DNA of 64,000 bases from Gaetbulibacter_A aestuarii (GTDB taxonomy: Bacteria > Bacteroidota > Bacteroidia > Flavobacteriales > Flavobacteriaceae): positions 1,426,001 to 1,490,000 of the forward strand of contig NZ_BAABAY010000001.1 in NCBI RefSeq assembly GCF_039537665.1. The letters run 5' to 3'. Made by a program: the position numbers and the translations under genes. Every line of letters starts with the position of its first letter. Position 1 is the stretch's first letter. Shown in pieces: positions 7,674 to 16,231 of this stretch. The notes below the pieces were generated by a model. That model was given only the letters and a program-made list of their open reading frames with translations. It was not told the origin of the DNA and ran no database searches.

Positions 7674-10427
7674 TTGAAAAAATTACTAGTTATAATTGTT
7701 TTTCTTATGGCTTCTATGGGCTTCGCCCAAAAGGAATCTGCGAACTGGTATTTTGGTGTTTTTGCTGGTATGCAATTCAAAACCAATACACCAACACCTT
7801 TGTTGGATGGGAAGCTGTCTACAAGTGAAGGTTGTGCTACCATCTCAAATTCAAATGGAGATCTTTTATTCTACACGGATGGTGTTCAAGTTTGGGACAG
7901 GAAACATGATTTAATGCCTAATGGTTTTGGACTATTTGGTCATAGTTCAAGCACCGAGTCGGCAATTATTATCCCAAAACCCGGAACAACAACGCATTAC
8001 TACATTTTTACTGTAGATCTTCCTAGTTATTATTTAAAAGATGTGCCTGAAATACATGGTGTCAATTACTCTGAGGTGGATCTGAATTTGAATAATGGAT
8101 TTGGAGATATTGTGCCCGGTACCAAAAACACACCGTTGATTACCTACAACCCTAACAACGCCACCGAGAAGGAGTTCAAATCTACAGAAAAGATTACTGC
8201 AGTAGCCCATAGTGATGGAACCTCTATTTGGGTGATTACCTATTTTATAAATAAGTTTTTAGCTTTCAAGGTTGACTATAACGGTGTAAATGTTAATCCC
8301 GTAATTTCTACAGTTCCGGAATCTGTAAATCCTGTTATAAATGCCGAAGGTGTAAATATTTCTGCAATAGGCTACTTAAAAGCGTCTCCCGATGGCAGTA
8401 AACTCGCAATTGCCCATAGTTCAACGTTTGCCGGTAGCCCGCGTTCCGGACGAAAAAAATCAGGAAAAGTTTTACTTTATGATTTTGATGACTCAAGTGG
8501 CGGCGTAACAAACCAAAGAATTTTATTAACGAACGCCTATCCGTATGGGGTGGAGTTTTCCCCAAATTCGAAGTTATTGTATATTACAAATAATGTTTTT
8601 AATGAATCAGACGATTTTGTTGAAGGAAATTTGTTTCAATATGACGTTACTAGTTCTAATGTTGCAAATTCCAGAAAAACAATAAGCACGACTCAAAATA
8701 TAGCGGGGGCTTTGCAATTAGCTCTTAATGGAAAAATATATAGGGCGGGGTACAAGGTAGCTACTGTTGGTACAAGTCTATCTGTAATTGATAATCCGGA
8801 TATTCCGGGAACGGCTTGTAATTATTCTGAGAATTCAGTTGGCCTTGGTGGAAATAACAAATATGTCCGACTGGGATTACCACCTTTCATACAATCTATT
8901 TTCCTCTTTACATTCGATTACGAATTTACTTGTTTAGGTGATGCAACCCATTTTTACATTACAACAGATGACGTTTATGACACTGTGCTTTGGGACTTTG
9001 GAGATGGTGAAACATCTACTTTAGAAGAACCTTATCATGAATATACTGTGCCAGGAAATTACCAGGTAAGTTTAACTTTATTTCAAAACGGGGTGAAACG
9101 CGATCCCTTTATTAAGTCTATTTTTATTCAGGAAGCACCCCAGGTTTTAGATACGACATACGATTTGGTTCAATGTGATTCTTATGACGGCGACCCCAAT
9201 GATGGTATAGCTACCTTCGATTTAGATCAAGCTAATGAGCCGATAAGCCTGGGTAATGGAGCTGATGTTAAAGTATTTTATTATCACACCCAAAATGACG
9301 CTGTTAACGATACGCTTAAAGTAAATGGGCTTGGTCCAATCTATAAAAATCAATCGCCGGATGAAGTATTGTATGCCAAAGTATATGGGTTAACTTCAGA
9401 TTGTTATAACCTTGCCACAGTAAAACTAAAAACCACACAACCTGTAAATGTAGGTGTTCAAGAACTTTTTTCCTGCGATTATGATAACGATGGTGTTGCT
9501 GATTTTGATTTAGCCGCTAAGGCTGCTGAAATCAAAAGTCAATTGAATCTTTCTACCAATGTAGAAATTACGTTTTATAAAACGGCCAGTGCAGCTGCGG
9601 TTGGACGTAATAACTTACCAGATATATACGCTTCAAATACAGACGATATTTATATTCGTGTTGAATCAGACAATAGTTGCTACGGCGAGGGGACTTTACA
9701 ACTTTTTGTGAAGTCGTTTCCGGAGTTAGCTGATCAGGATATTCAAATTTGTAAAACAGAATATCCGTATACAATTTCGTCAGGAATGAATCCAGCACTG
9801 CGGAATGATTATTCTTATATATGGAATACAGGCGCTACAACACCGGAAATAATGGTAGAGGCACCCGGAGCTTATGAAGTTCTGGTTTATGACCCGAACG
9901 TTGATTGTGAACAAACCGTTTTAGTAAATGTGAAAGAATACGAATTACCTTTGATTCAGGATCTAAATATTGATGGGCATAGTATCAATGTTGCTCTTGG
10001 CAATACACCAACAGAAGTTTTTCTGTATGCTTTAGATGATCCTAATGGTGAATTTCAGGATTCAGGATTATTTACAGGTATCAGGGAAGGGGAACATGAG
10101 TTGTTCGTAAAAGATGCGAATAGTTGTCAAATGGTATCAAAATCATTTTATATTTTCGGCTTTCCAAAATATTTTACGCCAAACAATGACGGATCTAATG
10201 ATGTTTGGAATGTTTATGGCCTAGATCGTGATAAATACGATATTAGTGTACTCTACATCAAAATATTTGATCGTTATGGTAAGTTGTTAAAGACATTCAA
10301 TCCATTCCTTACCGCAGGTTGGGACGGGACCTTCAATGGTAAACTTTTAACACCTGACGATTATTGGTATTATATGCAATTACCGAACGGCGAAGAATAC
10401 AGAGGGCATTTTTCACTTAAAATTTAG
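7674..10427 (+). CDS. Secreted PKD-domain protein with T9SS type-B sorting domain
   Basis: A 917-residue protein, probably exported by the type IX secretion system. The start is TTG at 7674: it is the codon that begins a good signal peptide (KKLLVIIVFLMASMGFAQ), and the next in-frame ATG would remove most of it. Residues about 25-420 look like a beta-propeller-like region (WYFGVFAGMQF, GDLLFYTDGVQVWD, AIAHSS). A PKD domain follows at about 438-480 (LWDFGDGETSTLEEPYHEY). About 490-760 is a cysteine-poor repeat region with Asp-rich turns (CDYDNDGVADFDL). Residues 829-917 form the gliding-motility-associated C-terminal domain (FTPNNDGSNDVWNVYG, IFDRYGKLLK, GWDGTFNGK). The protein is thus likely to be surface-attached or released. 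Its target is unknown. It ends 2 bases before the convergent esterase gene. Confidence 0.88.
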   Translation: MKKLLVIIVFLMASMGFAQKESANWYFGVFAGMQFKTNTPTPLLDGKLSTSEGCATISNSNGDLLFYTDGVQVWDRKHDLMPNGFGLFGHSSSTESAIIIPKPGTTTHYYIFTVDLPSYYLKDVPEIHGVNYSEVDLNLNNGFGDIVPGTKNTPLITYNPNNATEKEFKSTEKITAVAHSDGTSIWVITYFINKFLAFKVDYNGVNVNPVISTVPESVNPVINAEGVNISAIGYLKASPDGSKLAIAHSSTFAGSPRSGRKKSGKVLLYDFDDSSGGVTNQRILLTNAYPYGVEFSPNSKLLYITNNVFNESDDFVEGNLFQYDVTSSNVANSRKTISTTQNIAGALQLALNGKIYRAGYKVATVGTSLSVIDNPDIPGTACNYSENSVGLGGNNKYVRLGLPPFIQSIFLFTFDYEFTCLGDATHFYITTDDVYDTVLWDFGDGETSTLEEPYHEYTVPGNYQVSLTLFQNGVKRDPFIKSIFIQEAPQVLDTTYDLVQCDSYDGDPNDGIATFDLDQANEPISLGNGADVKVFYYHTQNDAVNDTLKVNGLGPIYKNQSPDEVLYAKVYGLTSDCYNLATVKLKTTQPVNVGVQELFSCDYDNDGVADFDLAAKAAEIKSQLNLSTNVEITFYKTASAAAVGRNNLPDIYASNTDDIYIRVESDNSCYGEGTLQLFVKSFPELADQDIQICKTEYPYTISSGMNPALRNDYSYIWNTGATTPEIMVEAPGAYEVLVYDPNVDCEQTVLVNVKEYELPLIQDLNIDGHSINVALGNTPTEVFLYALDDPNGEFQDSGLFTGIREGEHELFVKDANSCQMVSKSFYIFGFPKYFTPNNDGSNDVWNVYGLDRDKYDISVLYIKIFDRYGKLLKTFNPFLTAGWDGTFNGKLLTPDDYWYYMQLPNGEEYRGHFSLKI

Positions 10428-10429
10428 TT

Positions 10430-11266
10430 TTAATTCCAAACTGTATTTGTCAGCCATTCAATACCATCCCGTAAATATGAAACGTAATCGCATGGCTGGT
10501 AATGGTCTAATCCCGGTGCTACCACAAAGGTGATGTCTGAACCAGCGTTAATAGAGGCATCTACGTAACCTTGTGTAGTGGCTAATGGAAATAATTGATC
10601 GTTCTCCCCGTGAATGACATACAACGGTTTTTGAATGGCTTCTATGGAGCCATCATTTTTAACCGTATTATAAGAGGTAGCCATTGGAATTGCGGCTGAA
10701 AACATATCAGGGAAATATTGCATATAGAACCAGCTTCCATTGCCGCCATCACTGTAGCCTGTTATAGCTGTTTTTGTTGTATCAACATATAGGTAAGAGG
10801 TAGCAAGATCATAGAGGGCTAATATCTGAATTTGATTATTTACCTCATACCACAATTTCCCATCGCTGTTGGGACTAATAATATAGGCATCTAAAATCCC
10901 ATCGGTTGCAGGTTCAATTAAACAACCCGTACTTTTATGAATATCGGCTGATACCGTTCGTGCTGATCCATGTAAATTAAAAATGAGTGGTTTTTTGTTG
11001 GTGTCGCTGGCACCTTCAGGTACAATAACCCTAAATTTCCAAAAGAGACCTTCTGTTAAGGATTCTAGCTGAACATCGTTTATACCTGGTTGTAAGTTTA
11101 AGTTTTGGAAATCATTTCGAACATCTTGTTCAGTACGCGGTAGGTCTGGGTTTGTATTACCGCCTGTATTATCAAATTCTCCTTCAAAATTTACATCGGA
11201 TTTATTACAGCCTACCAGACTGATTACCATAGCCGCAATTATGCCTATCGTTTTTAGTTGGTTCAT
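10430..11266 (-). CDS. Lipoprotein alpha/beta-hydrolase, esterase/depolymerase-like
   Basis: A 278-residue lipoprotein (lipobox LVGC, Cys20) with an alpha/beta-hydrolase fold like the polyhydroxybutyrate-depolymerase and feruloyl-esterase group. The likely catalytic triad is Ser172 in GYSDGG, Asp223 in HGENDQLFP and His255 in GLDHYQ. The oxyanion-hole stretch FNLHGSA is at about 96-102. It lies downstream of the second SusC/SusD pair on the same strand, separated by a terminator. It may therefore process the substrate taken up by that pair, but this is inference from position. The 3' end is 2 bases from the convergent T9SS-protein gene. The exact ester substrate is not predictable. Confidence 0.82.
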   Translation of the reverse strand: MNQLKTIGIIAAMVISLVGCNKSDVNFEGEFDNTGGNTNPDLPRTEQDVRNDFQNLNLQPGINDVQLESLTEGLFWKFRVIVPEGASDTNKKPLIFNLHGSARTVSADIHKSTGCLIEPATDGILDAYIISPNSDGKLWYEVNNQIQILALYDLATSYLYVDTTKTAITGYSDGGNGSWFYMQYFPDMFSAAIPMATSYNTVKNDGSIEAIQKPLYVIHGENDQLFPLATTQGYVDASINAGSDITFVVAPGLDHYQPCDYVSYLRDGIEWLTNTVWN

Positions 11267-11328
11267 TTTGGTTTTTTTAAAGTTCTTCTTTTTATTAAGA
11301 CTGAAATTAATGGTAATTGTTACAATAA

Positions 11329-11358
11329 CAAATATTTAAATAAAAAAAGCTGCCCCAA
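11329..11358 (-). promoter_or_regulatory. Possible promoter of the esterase gene, overlapping the upstream terminator
   Basis: On the minus strand a TTG (complement of 11356-11358) inside the terminator is followed after 19 bases by AATATTTG (complement of 11329-11336), one base off TAnnTTTG. It would let the esterase be expressed independently of the SusD transcript. It rests on a single weak match. Confidence 0.35.
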
Positions 11359-11372
11359 TTGGAGCAGCTTTT
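11342..11372 (-). terminator. Terminator after the second SusC/SusD pair
   Basis: AAAAGCTGC pairs with GCAGCTTTT across a loop that contains the palindrome CCAATTGG, allowing an extended stem with one mismatch. On the minus strand it ends in a T run. It lies 28 bases past the SusD stop codon. Confidence 0.85.
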
Positions 11373-11399
11373 AAAATTATTAACAAAATTATTTAGGAA

Positions 11400-12824
11400 T
11401 TAATTAGCGTCCCAGAATAATTTAGTTGTTTGCTCGTCACCACCGATAGCAGTTGAACCTGCCATCCAGTTAGCTTCATTTAAGTTTTGTTCGTTTACTG
11501 GATATGTGTAACGTGTTGGTACAGGTAATCCACTAATAGCAGGAAGATTTAGAGTAGGAGCATCGTACATTCTCCAAACTGTCCATCCCTCAAAACCTCT
11601 GTTGTACATAGCCAACCAAAATTGCGTACCTATTTTTTCTCTCCAGTCTCCCGAAGCTGTAGCGTATGCTACTTCAGGCTTGGCTAAATAAGATGCAACG
11701 TCTGCTACACCCCAATAATCGAAAGATGCTGTGATCCCGTTATTGTAGTGTTCTTCAGCAGTACCTCCAACAGACCAACCTCTGGCTGCAGCATCAGCAA
11801 GGTAAAAAGATACCTCTGCGTAATCCATTAAGGAAGCTGGATTCGTTGGATCAGTTAGCATGTCACCTACGTGAGTATAACTTTCGTAAGAGTTGTTTTC
11901 TCCGTAAGGACCGCCGTCGTACGTATCAGGCCCTAAGTTCTCGTTAAAGTAAACAGGTCTTCTTGGATCATCTAATCCATTCATGATATCTACCAGGGTA
12001 TTCGCAGCTACGAAATCGTTTCTACCAGACTGCACTAATGAAGTCCAAACTGGGTTTGGATTCGAAGTTCCTAAATAAACGAATGATGCATTATCTGCGT
12101 TTGAGCTAAATACACCAGCACTATAAGCACTTTCAACAGCAGATTTAGCAACTGTAGCATTTGAATCAGCTAAACGGATACCTATTCTTAATTTTAATGA
12201 TGCTGCAAATTTGTGCCAAGCACTTACATCACCACCATATAGGTTATCGATAGAGAAACCTTCACCGCTTCCACCAAGGTCTGCAATAGCTGCATCTATA
12301 CGAGATAATAAATCAGTATAAATTGTAGCTGCGTCATCATAAGCAGGAAGTGGATAGGTACCGGCATCCAAAGCTTGAGAATAAGGAATGTCTCCAAAGG
12401 TATCTACCATTTGTTGCCACGTATAAACTAAAAGTACTTCAGTTTGTGCCATTCTTACAGTTTTATCTGCTGCTGACATATCACTTTCCATAACTATGTT
12501 CTGAGCGTCTGTTAAGTCTAATAATACATCTCTGTACATTTCAGACCAGTGATTTTGAGGAATATTTCTATTCGTTAAATCGAAGTTCGCCTCATCTGTA
12601 TACGTGGTTTCTGTCCAATATTGACTAAACATCCTGTAAACATTCGTGTTTACGTTGGTGCTCGTCATTTGATCTACCAAACTCTTCATAGCGTCATTAA
12701 AAAGGAATGCCGCGTCAACCTGAGTTGGATTTTTCGGATCTCTGTTGTAGTTCTCATATTGGTTGTCACTCATACATGACGCCAAGACTACCAGAGATAA
12801 AATTGTTATAAATATTTTTCTCAT
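11400..12824 (-). CDS. SusD/RagB-like outer-membrane lipoprotein (SusD-like_2 type)
   Basis: A 474-residue lipoprotein with a lipobox at Cys17 (LASC). Mature N-terminal residues YENYNRDPKNPTQVDAAFLF are typical of the SusD-like_2 branch. Helical repeat stretches follow, with QTEVLLVYTWQQMVDTFGDIPYSQAL, and a C-terminal FWLAMYNRGFEGWTVWRMYD pattern. It would form the lid of the SusC barrel encoded 11 bases upstream. It differs clearly from the SusD of the first operon, which is of the classical RagB kind, so the two systems are expected to handle different substrates. A terminator follows directly. Confidence 0.92.
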   Translation of the reverse strand: MRKIFITILSLVVLASCMSDNQYENYNRDPKNPTQVDAAFLFNDAMKSLVDQMTSTNVNTNVYRMFSQYWTETTYTDEANFDLTNRNIPQNHWSEMYRDVLLDLTDAQNIVMESDMSAADKTVRMAQTEVLLVYTWQQMVDTFGDIPYSQALDAGTYPLPAYDDAATIYTDLLSRIDAAIADLGGSGEGFSIDNLYGGDVSAWHKFAASLKLRIGIRLADSNATVAKSAVESAYSAGVFSSNADNASFVYLGTSNPNPVWTSLVQSGRNDFVAANTLVDIMNGLDDPRRPVYFNENLGPDTYDGGPYGENNSYESYTHVGDMLTDPTNPASLMDYAEVSFYLADAAARGWSVGGTAEEHYNNGITASFDYWGVADVASYLAKPEVAYATASGDWREKIGTQFWLAMYNRGFEGWTVWRMYDAPTLNLPAISGLPVPTRYTYPVNEQNLNEANWMAGSTAIGGDEQTTKLFWDAN

Positions 12825-12835
12825 AATTTATTTTT

Positions 12836-15800
12836 TTAGAACTTAAGTTTAAGATTAGCTCCAACTTCTTTTACCGCTGGATATGAACCTGATTGGTATC
12901 CTTGAATGTTACCCGCACCTAAACCAGCTTCTGGGTCTGCATAAGGAACACTCTTGTCAATGATCCATAAGTTTCTACCGATTACTGATAACGAAGCACT
13001 AGTAAATGGAGTTTTACCTAATATATTATCAGTGAAGTTGTAAGTTAAACTTACCTCTCTCAGTTTTACAAATCCAGCATCATAAACGTGAGCTGCATTA
13101 GGAGCCCGGGCATATCCCCAACCGTTGGCGTACCAACCTACATAGTTTCTTGTTTGGTTTGGAGATCCGTCAGCATTTACACCTGGTAAAATAACACCAC
13201 CACTATCAGCACCGTAGTTACCGGCAGTTCCAGTAATAGGATCTCTTACAGGGTTGCCTAGATCGTTAGTTCCAGCAGAGAAATCGTATAAACCAGTTGC
13301 ATAACCATACCAAGTATCAAGAGAGAATACATCACCTCCTTTTTGGATATCGATTAAGAAACTTAAGTTAAGATTTTTGTATGTGAAACTGTTGAAAACA
13401 CCACCCGTCCAATCAGGGTTAATATCTCCAATTACTACGTTATTATCACTTGTTCTTTGGTAAGCACCTACATAAGATCCACTAGGAGCGTCATCTGCTG
13501 TATAAATAGTTGGCTGACCGTTAGTGTAAACATAGTCTCTACCTCTAATAGTACCGTAAGGCTGACCAGGAGTTGCATTCAACGATACACCACCTTGGAA
13601 AGAACCTAACTGTAAGTTGTCTATACCATCAGTAAGCTCAACAACTAAACTTTCGTTCTTAGCCCAGTTTAAAGTTACATCCCAGGCAAAATTTTCAAGT
13701 TTGATTGGCGTTACATTGAATTGTACTTCCCAACCTTTGTTTTGAATAGTACCTGCGTTAAGTAATGCCGATGTATAACCTGTAGCATTTGATACCGGTA
13801 CACTTGTAATCTGGTTGATGTTTTTAGCATCGTAGTACGTTACATCAAATCCTAAACGGTTATCCAAGAACTTCATTTCTAAACCAATTTCCCAGTTTTT
13901 CTGTTCTTCAGGTAATAAATTACGATTTGAACGTGCTCCCGGGTTACTTGCTAAACCACCATTAAATGGAGGTGTTACAATATTGTAAGAGTTGAATACT
14001 CTGTATGGATCAGTATCATTACCTACGATACCGTAGTTTCCTCTTAATTTACCGAAGCTCAACCAATCTGCGTCCATAATTTGCGAGAAAATCAAAGATC
14101 CTGTAATAGACCAGTAATCATAAGTGTTTTTCGCTTTTGGAAGAGCAGATGATCTATCTACACGGTAAGTTCCTTCTATGTAAGCAAAATTGTCATATCC
14201 TAAACTTGCTTGTCCATAAATACCGTCAACCATTTTGGTTGCGTCATACTCAGCAGTTGTAATAGGTCCTGAGCTGTTTGAAAGAGAATATAAGCTTTTT
14301 AATAATAAACCATCGTTGGTAGTACCAGTGATAGTGTTCCAATCATTTCTTCTTAATGTGAAACCTACTGTACCTGCAAGATTTAATTTCTCAGTTAAAT
14401 CTTTATTGAAGTTCAACATTAAATCGTAGTTATACTCAGATACATTTCTGTTTCTTCTTGTATAATCTGGAATGTTAGAACTTCCAACGTTTGTTCTCTC
14501 TTCTTGTAATTCAGCATAAGAGTCGAAAGTGAATCGGCCCATAACTGACAACCAATCTGTTAATTCATAATCTAGAACAACGTTACCAAAGAAACGATTT
14601 CTTGTATCGGTTTCGTAGTTTTCGTAGAATGTCCAGTATGGGTTATCAGAGTAAATTGGTGTTGGATTATCAAATCCGTAAACGTTCCAAGTTGTATTCT
14701 GTCTTGTTGCGAAATAACTTTCTTTTTGCTCTTTAAAATCAACGTTCATTTGCGACCATTGTCTGAACTGTTGCATGATGTTGTTGGAGTCATAACCTGT
14801 ACCGTAACGTCCTTTACCATCAGTTTTAGTAAAGTTGAAAACCGTAGAAACTGTTAATTTATCAGTTAAATCCTGAGATCCATTAAAGTTGATAGAGTTT
14901 CTTTTAACCTCTGAATTTGGTAAGTTACCAGTTTGCATCATGTTGGTTAAACCTAAACGGAATGAACCAGTTTCACTACCACCATCAAGGGATACAGAAT
15001 TAACTGCAGTTGTAGATGTTTCCCAAACATAGTTTGGATCATGAGCACCTGCTACCCATGGTGTAGCTTGTTTGTAAGTATCTAATTCCGGGTAAACAGA
15101 ATTCCATTGATACACTAATAAGTTAGGATCGAAAGCGGCACCGTAAGATGCATCTTCTGTAAATACTGTTGTTACATCATCAATTCCATCACCATTTACA
15201 TCATATAATCCAAAATAGTTTCCAGGGCCATCGTAAAACGGACCGTAACCAGCTCCATATTTTTTCTGGTATGTTGGTAAAGTTGTTTTATCAACTGTAC
15301 CCATCATTAAACTTGAATTGATGGTAACACCAAGACCTTTGTTCTTGCTTCCTTTTTTAGTTGTAATCATGATTACACCGTTGGCAGCTCTAGAACCGTA
15401 TAATGCAGATGCAGCAGCACCTTTCAATACGTTGATGGACTCAATGTCATCTGGGTTAATATCTCCGGCAGCGTTACCAAAGTCATAACCACCACGTCCA
15501 GTAGCCTGGCTACCTGTGTTTGGCGTATCGTTGTTAATTGGCACACCATCTACAACAAATAGCGCCTGGTTGTTTCCTGCAATCGATGCATTACCACGAA
15601 TCACCGCGTTTACAGAACCACCTAAGGTACCAGATGCTTTAATGTCCAGACCGGCAACTTTACCGGAAAGAGAGTTCACGAAGTTTTGGCTTTGTACCTT
15701 CGATACGGCATCACCCGCAACCTCCTGAGTGGCATAACCTAAACTCTTTTTCTCTCTTTTAATACCTAAGGCTGTTACCACCACTTCTTCAAGGGCTTCA

Positions 15801-16096
15801 GCATCCTCAGACATCTGAACGTTAATGGTACTGGAGGCCCCTACAACAACTTCTTTGGTTGTATACCCTACAAAACTAAAAACCAAGGTAGAACCTTGAC
15901 TTGTTTGAATAGAATAATTACCGTCGAAATCTGTTGAGGTACCATTAGCTGTACCTTTTACTAAAACAGTGGCACCAGGAAGTGGTAAGCCCGAAGCATC
16001 GGTCACCGTTCCTGAAACTGTCTTTTCTTGTGCAAATGTTAGTTGCACGACAAACGCTAGTAATAGCGTTAGAATTCCACTAAACTTTGTTTTCAT
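12836..16096 (-). CDS. SusC/RagA family TonB-linked outer-membrane transporter (second)
   Basis: A TonB-dependent transporter of 1086 residues counted from the ATG at 16096. An upstream in-frame TTG at 16126 would add ten residues, but it lies next to the promoter -7 box and ahead of the signal peptide KTKFSGILTLLLAF. The ATG also matches the start of the paralogue at 7145. Domains in order: signal peptide (to TFAQ), carboxypeptidase-D regulatory-like domain, TonB-box region (LEEVVVTALG), plug with ALFVVDGVPINND and ALYGSRAANGVIMITT, then the beta-barrel ending LKLKF. The gene pairs with the SusD-like_2 gene 11 bases downstream. No hydrolase is in the operon itself, though an esterase lies just beyond the terminator. 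Confidence 0.95.
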   Translation of the reverse strand: MKTKFSGILTLLLAFVVQLTFAQEKTVSGTVTDASGLPLPGATVLVKGTANGTSTDFDGNYSIQTSQGSTLVFSFVGYTTKEVVVGASSTINVQMSEDAEALEEVVVTALGIKREKKSLGYATQEVAGDAVSKVQSQNFVNSLSGKVAGLDIKASGTLGGSVNAVIRGNASIAGNNQALFVVDGVPINNDTPNTGSQATGRGGYDFGNAAGDINPDDIESINVLKGAAASALYGSRAANGVIMITTKKGSKNKGLGVTINSSLMMGTVDKTTLPTYQKKYGAGYGPFYDGPGNYFGLYDVNGDGIDDVTTVFTEDASYGAAFDPNLLVYQWNSVYPELDTYKQATPWVAGAHDPNYVWETSTTAVNSVSLDGGSETGSFRLGLTNMMQTGNLPNSEVKRNSINFNGSQDLTDKLTVSTVFNFTKTDGKGRYGTGYDSNNIMQQFRQWSQMNVDFKEQKESYFATRQNTTWNVYGFDNPTPIYSDNPYWTFYENYETDTRNRFFGNVVLDYELTDWLSVMGRFTFDSYAELQEERTNVGSSNIPDYTRRNRNVSEYNYDLMLNFNKDLTEKLNLAGTVGFTLRRNDWNTITGTTNDGLLLKSLYSLSNSSGPITTAEYDATKMVDGIYGQASLGYDNFAYIEGTYRVDRSSALPKAKNTYDYWSITGSLIFSQIMDADWLSFGKLRGNYGIVGNDTDPYRVFNSYNIVTPPFNGGLASNPGARSNRNLLPEEQKNWEIGLEMKFLDNRLGFDVTYYDAKNINQITSVPVSNATGYTSALLNAGTIQNKGWEVQFNVTPIKLENFAWDVTLNWAKNESLVVELTDGIDNLQLGSFQGGVSLNATPGQPYGTIRGRDYVYTNGQPTIYTADDAPSGSYVGAYQRTSDNNVVIGDINPDWTGGVFNSFTYKNLNLSFLIDIQKGGDVFSLDTWYGYATGLYDFSAGTNDLGNPVRDPITGTAGNYGADSGGVILPGVNADGSPNQTRNYVGWYANGWGYARAPNAAHVYDAGFVKLREVSLTYNFTDNILGKTPFTSASLSVIGRNLWIIDKSVPYADPEAGLGAGNIQGYQSGSYPAVKEVGANLKLKF

Positions 16097-16123
16097 TTTA
16101 TAATTATTTGAATTAGTCAATGC

Positions 16124-16154
16124 CAAAAATCATAATAAAAAGTTAATTAAACAA
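16124..16154 (-). promoter_or_regulatory. Promoter of SusC/SusD operon 2
   Basis: On the minus strand TTG (complement of 16152-16154), a 20-base spacer, and GATTTTTG (complement of 16124-16131). Box sequence and spacing are identical to the promoter at 7174-7204. The leader from the -7 box to the ATG is also similar in both. This placement rules out the upstream TTG as translation start. Confidence 0.6.
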
Positions 16155-16231
16155 TAAATAACGGTTAAATTTTGCTTTTGGCATCTAAATTTAAAGGATA
16201 TGAAAGAAAAGTGCTCAAAAATTGTAATTAC

